Below are positions 20,604 to 32,201 of a DNA stretch of 64,000 nucleotides, piece by piece. Origin of the DNA: Kitagawia praeruptora (Eukaryota > Streptophyta > Magnoliopsida > Apiales > Apiaceae); contig CM075352.1 of assembly GCA_037693485.1 (NCBI GenBank), positions 64,792,001 to 64,856,000 of the forward strand, given 5' to 3'. The first letter of the stretch is position 1, and every line of letters starts with the position of its first letter. The notes beneath the pieces are model-generated. The model searched no databases, was not told the origin of the DNA, and saw only the letters and a program-made list of their open reading frames with translations. A program made the translations under genes and the position numbers.

Positions 20604-22012
20604 TCGAAGAATTCAAGACGTCGAGCTAATGACGTTAAACAAGCGCTTGTTGGGAGGCAACCCAAAATCTTTGTAAGTTTAGTAAATTTGTATTGATTTT
20701 TTTTTAGACTAGATATTATTATTATTATAGATAATTTTATTTCAATTTTTTTTTACTCCCATAAGGTGTCTTGATGAATTTTTATGAAGTGTTTCAGAAA
20801 TTTTTAGAGGATGGAACAAATTTTTATGATTTTGGTGCGGCTCATATTTCTGCGCTTAGAATGTTAAAAAGAAAAAAAATGGAGCAGAAAATTTTGCACG
20901 GTGAGCAGAAAATTTGCATGGTGAGCACATGAAAATGTAAAAAGAAAAGGCGAGAGACAGAGAATTATAAATGGGCATGCGGTTCTGAGGAGGGGCGTGC
21001 AGTACTTTCTGGAGTGTTGCTGCGCGCGCTACACTAGCCCGTGTACTACTACTAGTGTCTACTACCTGTACTGTACTACTATTACTACGTACATGAATTT
21101 TGTTTTGTTATATATTAGATTAAATAATAACTTTTATTTAGTTTACTTACATTATTATAGTTCTATAACATTTCTAGTAAACTTAGTGTATTATATTATA
21201 TTATTATTTGTATTGTATTATATAAAATTACTTGTATTTTATAATATTGTTTATATTATATAATTATATAATATTAATTATATTTATTTTATTTTATTTA
21301 CATATTATATTATATTATTTATATTATAATTGTATATTTAATTTATATTATTGTTATATATTTAATTTATTATATATTATTTTACATTATTTATGTTATG
21401 TATATTGTTTAGATTTTATGTATATACTTTTATTAATTTTATTAATTATTTATTTATTATATTTTCTTAATATTATATGTATCATATAAAAATAATTCTA
21501 GAATTATACTTAATTATAAAACTTATTAAATATATGTTTGTATATGTGATCCTAACATGTACAGATTTAGCACACATCAATTGCTCATCCAGCTTGTATG
21601 TACGGAGCAACGATTATGTGGCATCTCTACTGTTCACACCCAACATCTTTAGGGGAGTTTTCTTTCTTTTCTTTTTAGTATAGTTCGTATTATTATTATT
21701 ATTGTACATATAATTGTTTAGTTTGTCAATGAGGACACTGACCCATTTAAGTGTGGAGATGTGTTTTCAATAGTTGTATATATAGAGTCACTTATATAAA
21801 AAGAAAAAAAAGGAAAATTTTTAAAAATTGAAAAAATAATTCTAGCCTTGTGAAGATTACTTGTTGTAATTTGCCTTAATTCACCCATGCATGCTATAGA
21901 AATTTCGTGCTCTTGACGCTTTTGATTGATAAGTGACGTGCTTTGTTCTTGTGCACACACATACACTAGCAAGTTGAAATTGGTAGACTTAGTGATTGTT
22001 GTAAGTGATTAA
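20604..22012 (+). other. Post-pol untranslated region of the gypsy element
   Basis: No supported ORF. It begins with a conserved-looking block at 20630-20665 (palindrome AAGCGCTT, then GGGAGGCAACCC) that I recall from Athila/Tat-type elements. 21080-21530 is extreme AT-rich low complexity. A PPT-like AAGTGTGGAGATGTG lies at 21749-21763. Confidence 0.6.
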
Positions 22013-23740
22013 AATGACATGAATATGTGCAAGATGACTTGGTTTGCATGCTTTGAGTACAAGTAGGTGCATTAGAGAGACTTTTACCTGGGATTGATTA
22101 TGCTTTGCCGCACCAAGTGAGTTTTGAGCCTATATGCATATCTTTTGCATTTAATTCGTTTGCTTGAGTGTCCACATGTTGTTTACATTGCTAGCACTTA
22201 CTTGAGATCTTTCTTGAAATACATGACACTATTTGATGATAAGATGATAAAGGCAGTTAGGTATAACCTGAAAATTCCCATATTACCACACCATTTATAC
22301 ATGATCAATTAGTTACCCCATTGAGCTTAATCCTATTCTTTCGGTGACACACCACATTACTTGCCTATATCCTTTTTCTTGTATTGGCCTTACATTAATC
22401 TTGAACCAAATTGTCAAAGGCTAGTATAGTGCTTAAGGGAGTGATAAGGTGTGCAAAAAGGGGGGTTTATTGATGATCATTACTTTTGGGAAAATATTGG
22501 GTTTGGTTGTTTACTTGTTAGTCGAAGTTTGTAATAATACCAATGGATCATTGTTCTTGTTTATATTTAGCTCTCTTAAAAAAAAATGACATGAATATGT
22601 GCAAGATGACTTGGTTTGCATGCTTTGAGTACAAGTAGGTGCATTAGAGAGACTTTTACCTGGGATTGATTATGTTTTGCCGCACCAAGTGAGTTTTGAG
22701 CCTATATGCATATCTTTTGCATTTAATTCGTTTGCTTGAGTGTCCACATGTTGTTTACATTGCTAGCACTTACTTGAGATCTTTCTTGAAATGCATGACA
22801 CTATTTGATGATAAGATGATAAAGGCAGTTAGGTATAACCTTATAATTCCCATATTACCACACCATTTATACATGATCAATTAGTTACCCCATTGAGCTT
22901 AATCCTATTCTTTCGGTGACACACCACATTACTTGCCTATATCCTTTTTCTTGTATTGGCCTTACATTAATCTTGAACCAAATTGTCAAAGGCTAGTATA
23001 GTGCTTAAGGGAATGATAAGGTGTGCAAAAAGGGGGGTTTATTGATGATCATTACTTTTGGGAAAATATTGGGTTTGGTTGTTTACTTGTTAGTCGAAGT
23101 TTGTAATAATATCAATGGATCATTGTTCTTGTTTATATTTAGCTCTCTTAAAAAAAAAGAAAAAAAAATGACATGAATATGTGCAAGATGACTTGGTTTG
23201 CATGCTTTGAGTACAAGTAGGTGCATTAGAGAGACTTTTACCTGGGATTGATTATGCTTTGCCGCACCAAGTGAGTTTTGAGCCTATATGCATATCTTTT
23301 GCATTTAATTCGTTTGCTTGAGTGTCCACATGTTGTTTACATTGCTAGCACTTACTTGAGATCTTTCTTGAAATGCATGACACTATTTGATGATAAGATG
23401 ATAAAGGCAGTTAGGTATAACCTGAAAATTCCCATATTACCACACCATTTATACATGATCAATTAGTTACCCCATTGAGCTTAATCCTATTCTTTCGGTG
23501 ACACACCACATTACTTGCCTATATCCTTTTTCTTGTATTGGCCTTACATTAATCTTGAACCAAATTGTCAAAGGCTAGTATAGTGCTTAAGGGAGTGATA
23601 AGGTGTGCAAAAAGGGGGGTTTATTGATGATCATTACTTTTGGGAAAATATTGGGTTTGGTTGTTTACTTGTTAGTCGAAGTTTGTAATAATATCAATGG
23701 ATCATTGTTCTTGTTTATATTTAGCTCTCTTAAAAAAAAG
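22013..23740 (+). repeat. Three tandem repeats of about 0.58 kb in the gypsy 3' region
   Basis: Near-identical copies start at 22013, 22585 and 23167 (periods 572 and 582 bp). Only scattered substitutions differ, such as GAAAATTCC versus TATAATTCC and GGAGTGATAAG versus GGAATGATAAG. Most length change is in the A-rich joint between units (22577-22586, 23151-23168). Each unit contains the same 62-codon open frame, which has no ATG start and is unlikely to be a gene. Confidence 0.95.
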
Positions 23741-24555
23741 AAAAAAAAAAGGAAAAAAAATATATTATTTATATGAGAGCATACTTATGTGTCTATGATC
23801 CTTTTTCATTCGACTAGTCAAGTTATTTGTTAAAAGAGAATAAAAAGATCTAAGTGTGGGGATGTGTCTTAGGGAGTTGAATGAATTATGTTGTTGGGTA
23901 CTAGCTTTTGACATTTAACCTGTTTTGGCTTTACTTGACATATCTTGTCCCTATCCCACATTACAACCCGAATAAAGACCTTTTGATTATAATCAATGGT
24001 GTATGTTGTGTTAGAGTTAGATTGATATTGAGTGTCAAGCATGTTTATGATTTTGTTGGAATTGAGTGATACACTTAGCCTTATTCTTGAGTGAATATTC
24101 TTTTGTGAGTGAAAGGTGAGTTATTACTTGTTTTGGTATAGGAGATCCCAGGTTTAGACTTAAAGATGTGTTTCTTGTGGGCTTAGCATGCTTACCAACT
24201 ATTTTTGCACTTGACATGAAATTTTGTGATCTTATACATGTTCACTGAGTAGACTATGTGAATACTTGTACTTTCGACACCAAGACATTGCATATTCATT
24301 TTGATTCTTAAGTTGATGTAGCATGAGAGGACTTGTATGTGTGGTGTTGTATTGGCATTCAATCTTTTGCATGAGCTAGATGGATTTTGTGGGTACATTC
24401 ACTATAGGCCCTCACGATACCTCACTCGTCCACTAGGGCTACCTAGGGGTTTAAAGGGCTTGTTGCATATGCTAAATGCAACCGTGATCACCTACGGAAG
24501 TGGTACTAGTTAGTTTAGTGCATTATATTAGTTTGCTCTAGGACATGCAAAAGAC
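23741..24555 (+). other. Gypsy 3' region between tandem repeats and PPT
   Basis: No supported ORF. It holds another PPT-like AAGTGTGGGGATGTG near 23851-23866, upstream of the true PPT. Confidence 0.5.
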
Positions 24556-24571
24556 TAAGTGTGGGGATATT
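24556..24571 (+). promoter_or_regulatory. Polypurine tract of the gypsy element
   Basis: TAAGTGTGGGGATATT directly precedes the TG of the LTR at 24572. This is the priming site for plus-strand DNA. Related AAGTGTGGRGAT motifs occur at 21749 and 23851. Confidence 0.75.
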
Positions 24572-25839
24572 TGATAGAGTGTATATTTATATGCACTTTA
24601 ATAGGATTTTATTCTCATATTTATAGGATTTTGTAATTAATTGGGTATTTACTGATTATATTATAGTGTTTTATTGCAGGTAATTAATATTCTTAATGTT
24701 GGAAGGAAATCAGCTTAATTTGGGATTTTTCAGAAGGAATTTCGGAATTTATTGAAAGCTTGCGCAACAATTCTTATTTGGGCCATATCTTGAGTTCCAG
24801 GAATCAGAATGGGGCAAAATTACAGCCCACGCGTAGATATCGGAATTTTCTACAAGTCAGAGGTGGTCCAACACTTATAATCCAACTGGAGCAGCCCAGA
24901 AACAGGCCTGGAAGTCAGGCTACGAATTTCACAACAAAATCCAACTTATTTTAGGATATGGATTTTATTTATTTTGTAGAAAAACCATTAAAAACACTTT
25001 TATATTAGGATATATAGAATTTTGGGGGCTGATTATTAAAGGGTGTGTTATTATTACGAGAGAAGAAGAGAGAGAACAGCAAAGGAAGAACGAGAGCAAG
25101 GATTGAAGGGATCCCATCCAAACTTTACGAGATTCTTCAAGTTGTATTTTCTTTACTCTATACTCTTGTAATCATGGTTTTGGATATTTATATATGTTTG
25201 ATTGTTTCATTCATTATGGGTAACTAATTCCCTAATCCGGGAATTGGGTAGTATTCAATGGTTAATATGTTTGTGTAATTATATTGTGATTTCTTTGTCT
25301 TGCTAATTTGTTGTTGAGCACTTAACACAATTGAGGGAGTCGCGAACCTTTAATTGTATCTTAGGAATTGTAATGAATCGGGAGAGGATTTATAGTTCTA
25401 GTTTATGATACAACAGACGTAATTCAAGTATTTAATTGGGAGATTAATATGCGAGTTATGAAACAAAAATTCCTTGGGCTTAAACAGTTCGTAATTATAT
25501 GTTGTTTGATCATGGGAGTGACATCAATGTGTAGTTATGGGCATTCTATTGTATCCTGGGAGAGAGCAATATAATCAATAGAGGGATGTTTTTAGCAAGA
25601 GCATGAGACTTGTATATCACAGATTGATACACATTCATTAATACTATTGAAGAACCCTAGTTTCTGGATTGTCTTTTACCATCGTTAAATCGTAAATTTT
25701 ACTTGCTTTATAGTTAAATTTAGTTAGCAAACAAACACCCAAATATTCTTCTCACTTCTAGATTTTAAGAAATAACAACTTGAACTTCTATTAATATCAG
25801 TCCTTCCCTGCGAACGAACTATACACAAAATTACTATCA
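24572..25839 (+). repeat. 3' LTR of the gypsy element
   Basis: 1268 bp with perfect terminal inverted hexamers TGATAG/CTATCA, starting right after the PPT. The length fits Athila-type LTRs. The 5' LTR is outside the window. The following 5 bp, ACAAT, would be the target duplication but cannot be confirmed. Confidence 0.85.
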
Positions 25840-25842
25840 ACA

Positions 25843-26305
25843 ATTAAGGAAACCTTGTTATCTTGATATGATCTATTTTAATATGTGTTTGTCCAATTTT
25901 GATTATTTTTGCAGATGTATGACATATTATTGATAAATTATTTACTTATAAAAAATAGTGATTTAGAAGAATATTTGAATGATTATTTGTGTAGATTACA
26001 TATGTCATTTTGTTGATAAATTAATTATCAATAAAAAATTGATTTATTAGAATTTTTGCGTTGAGTTCACCGATTTACTATGAAATATAAAAAAAAATAG
26101 TGATTTATTAGAATTTTTACGCTGAATTGACCAATTTGCTATGAAAACATTCACTAACGATATTTTTATTGACTCTGTAATGAATTTTATTTTTTGGATT
26201 GATAATTTATACATCAAATAATGTCTAATACTATTTGAGAGTCTATTCAGTATCTTGAATATTTCAAATATATCGTCAAGAGAATTTATTTGTCCCATTA
26301 ATTAT
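25843..26305. repeat. Left inverted arm
   Basis: Inverted partner of 33590-34058. It contains two adjacent subrepeats (about 26035-26090 and 26095-26150) built on TGATTTATTAGAATTTTT. Confidence 0.75.
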
Positions 26306-26705
26306 TGCATAACTAAAAAATATTGATAAGTAAAATGTTAATGATAATTGGTTTAAAATTAATTTTTTAATATTTAAATTGGTTGAATTTAATTTTTTTA
26401 ATAATTGATTAATTTAAAAGTTTATATTACTTAAATTTTGAAGGTGTATTTGGAATAGTGTAGTAATTATTTTTAAAATTTTAAAATATTTAATTGAATA
26501 AGAGTGGATTTATTCAAATTTGTTTGCACCTTATGAATGTAGATCGAGTTTTTGAGATATTAAAATATTAAATTTTATAATATAAATGAAATAGACCAAT
26601 GCATTAAAAGAATATACTTGTGTTGAAAACAATTAACAAATACGCAATTTTGGAAAATAACTCAGAGAGTGGCGCGAAGAAGAGATGTGCTAGTATGTAA
26701 TAATA
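26306..26705. other. Unassigned AT-rich sequence inside the inverted-repeat structure
   Basis: No gene, repeat end or other feature recognised. Confidence 0.3.
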
Positions 26706-26757
26706 CTAGCTTATCACTCGTGTGATGCACGGGTTTCTTTTAATATGTTATAATTTT

Positions 26758-28610
26758 TATTTTATGATATAATTATGTTTTTATATAACCATTATTTTGA
26801 AAAAATATTTTAATATTGTTTTAGTATAATTTAATATAAATTTATTTAAAGATATGCATGATTTAAATTTTATATTAGAATTTTAAGTTAAATATGTCGT
26901 TGACGGGATTTGAAACTTGAATTTTTAGTAAAGTACTTTAATCATAACATATACTGTACCTTATAATTACATCTAATGGTTCTTATTATTTACTAAAATC
27001 TAACAGCAAAATAGTGTAATATTTTTGGGTATACGTTACTGATTGCAAAATTATTTGGTTTAAAACTTATATTATAAAATTTTAAAAAAAAAATGTCGTT
27101 GACAGAATTCGAACCTTGAAATTTTAGTAAATTAATTTAAACATATAATATATCTAATCATTAGATCTACTGGTTCTGATTTTTTACTAAAAATCTAACG
27201 GTCATTATTCGTTGTATACAGATTCCTATTATATTTTGTTAGTGATTAGCGATATAGTATTATATTTTATATTTTTGGGTATATATTAATTATTATAAGA
27301 TTATATTTAAAAGTTAACGTGTTTTATTTAGAAAGAGATATTATTGATTGAAAGATACGATATTTTAGATGTTTATAAAAAGGTAATATCATCAATCAAT
27401 TAAAAGGAAACCTCTTTTAATTTAAAAAAAGGCAATCCGCTAATTATCACTAATTATATTATTTTACTTTTTATTTTAAAAATTAGGATGACCGTGCTGA
27501 AAATCGAATCGACAAACTTTCAATGCGCTTGCGATGCACGGATTTCTTTTATTATGTTATAAATTTTATTTAATATTTCAATTATGTTTTTATATAATAA
27601 TTATTTTTAATATTTTTTAATTTTAATTTAATATAATTTAATATACTCATTTTTACGGATTATACTAATGATTTCCTATTATAAATAATGTATACTTATT
27701 TTTAATATATTTTATTAATAATTAAAAAAATGGTGTGATATTTTCGGTTATATGTTAATGATTATAAGATTAGTTTTAAATCAAAATGTAACCTATTTTA
27801 ATTAGAAATAAAATATTAATGATTGAAATATACGGTACAATTGATTTTTTGGGTGTTTATAAAATTTATTTTATGCTATAATTATGTTTTTAAATAATCA
27901 TTATTTTGTAAAAGTTGTTTTAATATTATTTTAATATAATTTAATATAAATTTAGGTAATGATATGCATGATTTAAATTTTATATTAGAATTTTAAGTTA
28001 AATATGTCGTTTACGTAATTCGAAACTTAAATTTTTAGTAAAGTACTTATTAATCATAAAATATACCTTATAATTATATCTAACAGTTCTTATTAATTAC
28101 TAAAAATCTAACAGCAAAATTGTTTAATATTTTTGAGTATATATTAATGATTGCAAAATTATATGATTTAAAACTTACATCATAATTTTTTTAAAAAAAT
28201 ATGTCGTTGATATTTTTCGAACCTTTAAATTTTAGTAAATTAATTTTAATATATAATATCTAATCATTAGATCTAACGGTTCCGATTTTTTACTAAAAAT
28301 ATAATGGTCATTATTCATTGTATACAAATTTCTATTATATTTTGTTATTGATTAGAAGATATAGGGTTATATTTCTGGGTATATGTTAATTATTGTAAGA
28401 TTATATTTTATAATAAAAGTTAACATGTTTTATTTAGAAAGAAATATTATTGATTGGAATACACGATATTTAGGTGTTTATAAAAGTTAATATCATTAAT
28501 CAATTAAAAGTAAACCTCTTTTAATTAAAAAAGGCAATCGGCTAATTATCACTAATTATATTATTTTACTATTTATTTTAATAATTAGGATGACCGTGCT
28601 GAAAATCGAA
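26758..28610. repeat. Direct duplication of about 0.75 kb
   Basis: 26758-27500 and 27865-28610 share long stretches, including GATATGCATGATTTAAATTT and the 'TCTAACAGC/TCTAACGGT' region, in the same orientation and order. Both end in GACCGTGCTGAAAATCGAA. They are clearly diverged. Confidence 0.75.
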
Positions 28611-28612
28611 CC

Positions 28613-29530
28613 GACAATATGATACGATTGATTTTTTAGGTGTTTATAAAAGGCAATGTATTCAACTAAAAGTAAATGTGAAAAAGGCAATCGGTTAATT
28701 GCCATTAATTATATTATGTTATTATTTATTTTAATAAATAGGATAACCAAACCGAAAACCAAAAATATTTTAATTAGAAAGAAAATATTAATGAATATTG
28801 AAACATATGATACGATTGATTTTTTAGGTTTATAAAAGGCAATATATTCAACTAAAAGTAAATGTGAAAAATACAATCGATTAATTACCATTGATTATAT
28901 TATGTTATTATTTATTTTAATAAATAGGATAACCAAACCGAAAACCAAAAATGTTTTAATTAGAAAAAAAATATTAATGAATATTGAAAGATATTATACG
29001 ATTGATTTTTTAGGTGTTTATAAAAGGCAATATATTCAACTAAAAGTAAATGTGAAAAAGACAATCGATTAATTACCATTAATTATATTATGTTATTATT
29101 TATTTTAATAAATAGGATAACCAAACCGAAAACCAAAATTTTCAATATTTCGGCTTTAATATAATAGTAAAGATATATATATTCAATTAAAACTAAATGT
29201 GAAAAAGGCAATCGGTTAATTACCATTAATTATATTATGTTATAATTTATTTTAATAAATAGGATAACCAAATCAAAAACAAAAAAGTTTTAATTTGAAA
29301 GAAAATATTAATGAATATATTGAAAGATATAATACGATTGATGAATATTGAAAGATATGATACGATTGATTTTTTAGGCGTTTATAAAAGGCAATATATT
29401 CAACTAAACAGTAAATGTGAAAAAGGCAATCGGTTAATTACCATTAATTATATTATGTTATTATTTATTTTAATAAATAGAATAACCAAACCGAAAACCA
29501 AAACTTTCAATGTTTCGGCTTTAATATAAT
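28613..29530. repeat. Tandem array of about 185-bp units
   Basis: The unit contains ATACGATTGATTTTTTAGG, then AAAAGGCAATRTATTCAACT, then GGATAACCAAACCGAAAACC. Unit starts lie near 28621, 28809, 28994 and 29359, with a partial unit around 29170-29340. Confidence 0.85.
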
Positions 29531-29534
29531 AGTA

Positions 29535-30716
29535 CTAGCCTATAACCCGTGCAAAGCACGGACTATCATTATTATTATGAATTAATACATTAATTATTTA
29601 ATTTAATATAAATTTTAATTTAATTTAATAAATTTTATTATTAATTTAAATTTAAATATGTTCCATATTTAATTTCATTACATAAATCAATATTATTAAT
29701 TTAAAGTTATTTTTAAATTTATTGTTAAATATCTTAAGAATTCAAAAGATTTTTTTTAAAAAATCACTAATTATAACCTAAAATCGTAGAAGAAAGAATC
29801 GTAGGAAGAAGTGTGATTCTAATCGGGATTTAATTGAAATCGTTTATAATTCTATAAAACACGTGGTATTTTATTTTTAATAATTATATACAATTTAATT
29901 GAATTTGGAATTTTAACACGTTTTTTTTATTTCTTAAAAATGTATTTTTTGTATCTTGATTCGTTGGTTATTTGGTTAACACATTCCTAAAAAGTTTGTT
30001 AACCCCTTTCTAAAAATAAAAAACAAATCAAAATGTATTTAATTTTTATTAAAAAAATAAACTACTATTTTACATACTATTCCGATTATATTTCAATTAG
30101 GATTCTTCACCAACACCCAACTTCTCTTCAGACTCTTTCGAGAAACCAATATCTTTTAAAATTAATTTAAAGAATTTTAATATAAAAATTATTAATAATA
30201 AAAAAAATTAAAAAAAGGAAAATGAAAAGAAAAATAATTATATTGTCTATCTATACTATACTTTTATAAGGAAAAAAGGATATACAGTACAACCTCGTTA
30301 AATTAATACTCGATATCACGATAAATTAATATTTTCAATGTGAATTTTTGATCCCAACATAATAACGGAAATATGAAATTAATCTCGATTAATCATAACC
30401 TCTATAAATTAATAAAATTCGTCGCTCCTAACCATATTAATTTAGAGAGGTTTTACTGTAATTGGTTGGTTAGTTAAAACCTTTATAGAAAACTTATTCA
30501 AACCTTCTAAAAAAACAAATTAAAATATATGTTATAATTAATCAAAAAAGAAAACATGTATTTTACATAAATACATACTCTATTAGTTATACTTCAACCC
30601 AAATTCAACTACATACTCTTTTAATTATATTATTAATATATTTTTGATATTTTTTTGGAAGACGTTAACCAACCAACCAAATATATCTTGTTTCAATTAT
30701 AATAGTATAGTATAGA
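29535..30716 (-). mobile_element. Helitron, - orientation, both ends visible
   Basis: On the - strand: 5' TCTATACTATACTATTATAA at 30716, 3' hairpin CCGTGC-TTT-GCACGG, then GGTTATAGGCTAG ending at 29535 and followed by T. These are the canonical Helitron terminal structures (5' TC, 3' hairpin + CTAG, insertion between A and T). 1182 bp, non-coding. A small MITE sits inside (30285-30459). Confidence 0.75.
30285..30459. mobile_element. Small MITE with CAGTAMAACCTC inverted ends
   Basis: Left end CAGTACAACCTCGTTAAATT and right end the inverted AATTTAGAGAGGTTTTACTG, each flanked by TA. 175 bp, non-coding, nested in the Helitron 29535-30716. The superfamily is not certain; the flanking TA would fit Tc1/mariner-type elements. 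Confidence 0.65.
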
Positions 30717-30727
30717 TTTTAATATAA

Positions 30728-32201
30728 TTAGCTTAAAACCCGTGCGATGCATAGATTTCTTTTATTATTATATGATTTTTTTTACTAATTTGAATTATTT
30801 TTTTTGACATATGAATTTTCGAGGCTTAAATTTTTAAATGAGATGATTTGATAATAATTATACAAATGTTATCCATGATATTTCTAGGAAAAGAGGGATT
30901 TTAGTTTGAAAATATTGAAAAGATGTTAAATTTTAGTTTAAAAAGGTAATCTTAATTATAATTACTTATAAAATTATTATTTTTATTTATTAAATAGAAT
31001 GCAACCGAATATTATAATATTAATATTAATCGGTTAATTATTAATATTATAATATTGTAATTTTATTTTATTAAATAGAACCGCCCGTGATATAATTGAA
31101 AAAAGATAGATTTTAGTTAATGTGAAAATTAAAAAGATGACATGTTTTAGGTGAAAAAGGTAATTGATTAGTTTATAGTAATTATAATTTAATTTATGTT
31201 ATTTTACTAAATTAAATTGCTCGTAATGTCTTTAGATAGTGAGAAATTAATGTTGTCCGTGATATTTCTAGAAAAAAGGAATTTAAATTATGAAATATGG
31301 AAAAGATGATACGTTTTACCTGAAAAAGGTAATCGGTAATTATTAGTATTATGATATTATTATTTATTTTATTAAATAGAACTACATGTGATATAATTGG
31401 GAAAAAAAATATTTTAGTTACAAAATAGAGAAAAGGTAACATGTTTTCGCTAAAAAAGGTAATTGATTAGTTAATAGTATTTATAATATAATTATGTTAT
31501 TTTATTAAACAAAATTGCTCGTAATGTTTATAAGAAAGGAGAAATTTTAGTTAGATACAATATAAAAAATATTGTGTTTTATCTGAAAAGGAAAATTATT
31601 TAGTTAGTAAAAATAGAAAAGGTAATATGTTTAATATAAAAAAGGAAATTAATTAATTAATATGATGAATTTATATAAAATTTAACCTAAAAATTGTTTA
31701 TATTTTATTAATAATATTAATTCATTAATATTATTTATAAAATTGTTTAGTTATTAAAAAAAGGTAACATGTTTAACCTAAAAAAGTAGATTGATTAGTA
31801 AAGTAAAAAATTTAGTTAAATAAAATATAAAAGAAGATTTTTAAAAGGTAACCCGTGATATAATTGGAAAAAGATATATTTTAGTTAGAGAAAAGAGAAA
31901 AAATAATTTGAATGAAAAAATTAATTAATTAGTTAATAGTAATTATAATATACTTTTTAGTTAGATAAAATATAAAAGATATTATATTTTACCTGAAAAA
32001 GGAAACTGCTTAGTTAGTAAAAAGAAAAGAAAATGTAACATGTTTAACCTGAAAAAGGAAATTGATTAGTAAAACAAAAATTTTAGATAGATAAAATATA
32101 AAAAATATTTTATCTATAATTAAGTAAGGGTAAATGAGTAAAATCAATAGGTACCGACCAACCAAACTTTTAATATTTCGGCTTTAATATAATAGTATAG
32201 A
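30728..32201 (-). mobile_element. Helitron, - orientation, both ends visible
   Basis: On the - strand: 5' TCTATACTATTATATTAAAG at 32201; 3' hairpin region GCATCGCACGGG, then TTTTAAGCTAA ending at 30728, followed by T. 1474 bp. The interior is a degenerate array of 'gaaaaaggtaatYgRttag' blocks with no ORF. It lies 11 bp from the 5' end of the preceding Helitron, in the same orientation. Confidence 0.7.

Larger units (their letters stand above)
15551..25839 (+). mobile_element. Athila/Tat-type Ty3/gypsy retrotransposon, interrupted in gag by copia
   Basis: The right-hand part of a gypsy element: the gag remainder, then protease, RT, RNase H and integrase in gypsy order, a long 3' region with tandem repeats, PPT (24556-24571) and 3' LTR (24572-25839). 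Protease and reverse transcriptase motifs, and the conserved AAGCGCTT / GGGAGGCAACCCA block just after pol, resemble Athila/Tat elements (from memory). The N-terminal gag and 5' LTR lie beyond the nested copia, left of the window. The 3' LTR ends 3 bp from a large inverted-repeat structure. Confidence 0.88.
26706..29534 (-). mobile_element. Helitron-like element, - orientation
   Basis: On the - strand the 3' end shows a short hairpin (CGTG...CACG) about 10 nt before CTAG at 26706, followed by T. The 5' side carries the TATTATATTAAAGCCGAAA motif seen at other Helitron 5' ends here, up to about 29534, where another Helitron begins. The interior is duplicated: about 26758-27500 resembles 27865-28610. 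A tandem array of about 185-bp units lies at 28613-29530. No helicase ORF is present, so it is non-autonomous. The exact 5' terminus is obscured by the neighbour. Confidence 0.55.

Noticed and set aside
22124..23466. A 62-codon ORF present three times
   Set aside because: It begins without ATG, exists only because the block is tandemly repeated, and shows no domain. Treated as part of the repeat.
22013..23740. Regular repeats considered as a CRISPR array
   Set aside because: Units are 0.58 kb and contiguous without unique spacers, in a plant retrotransposon.
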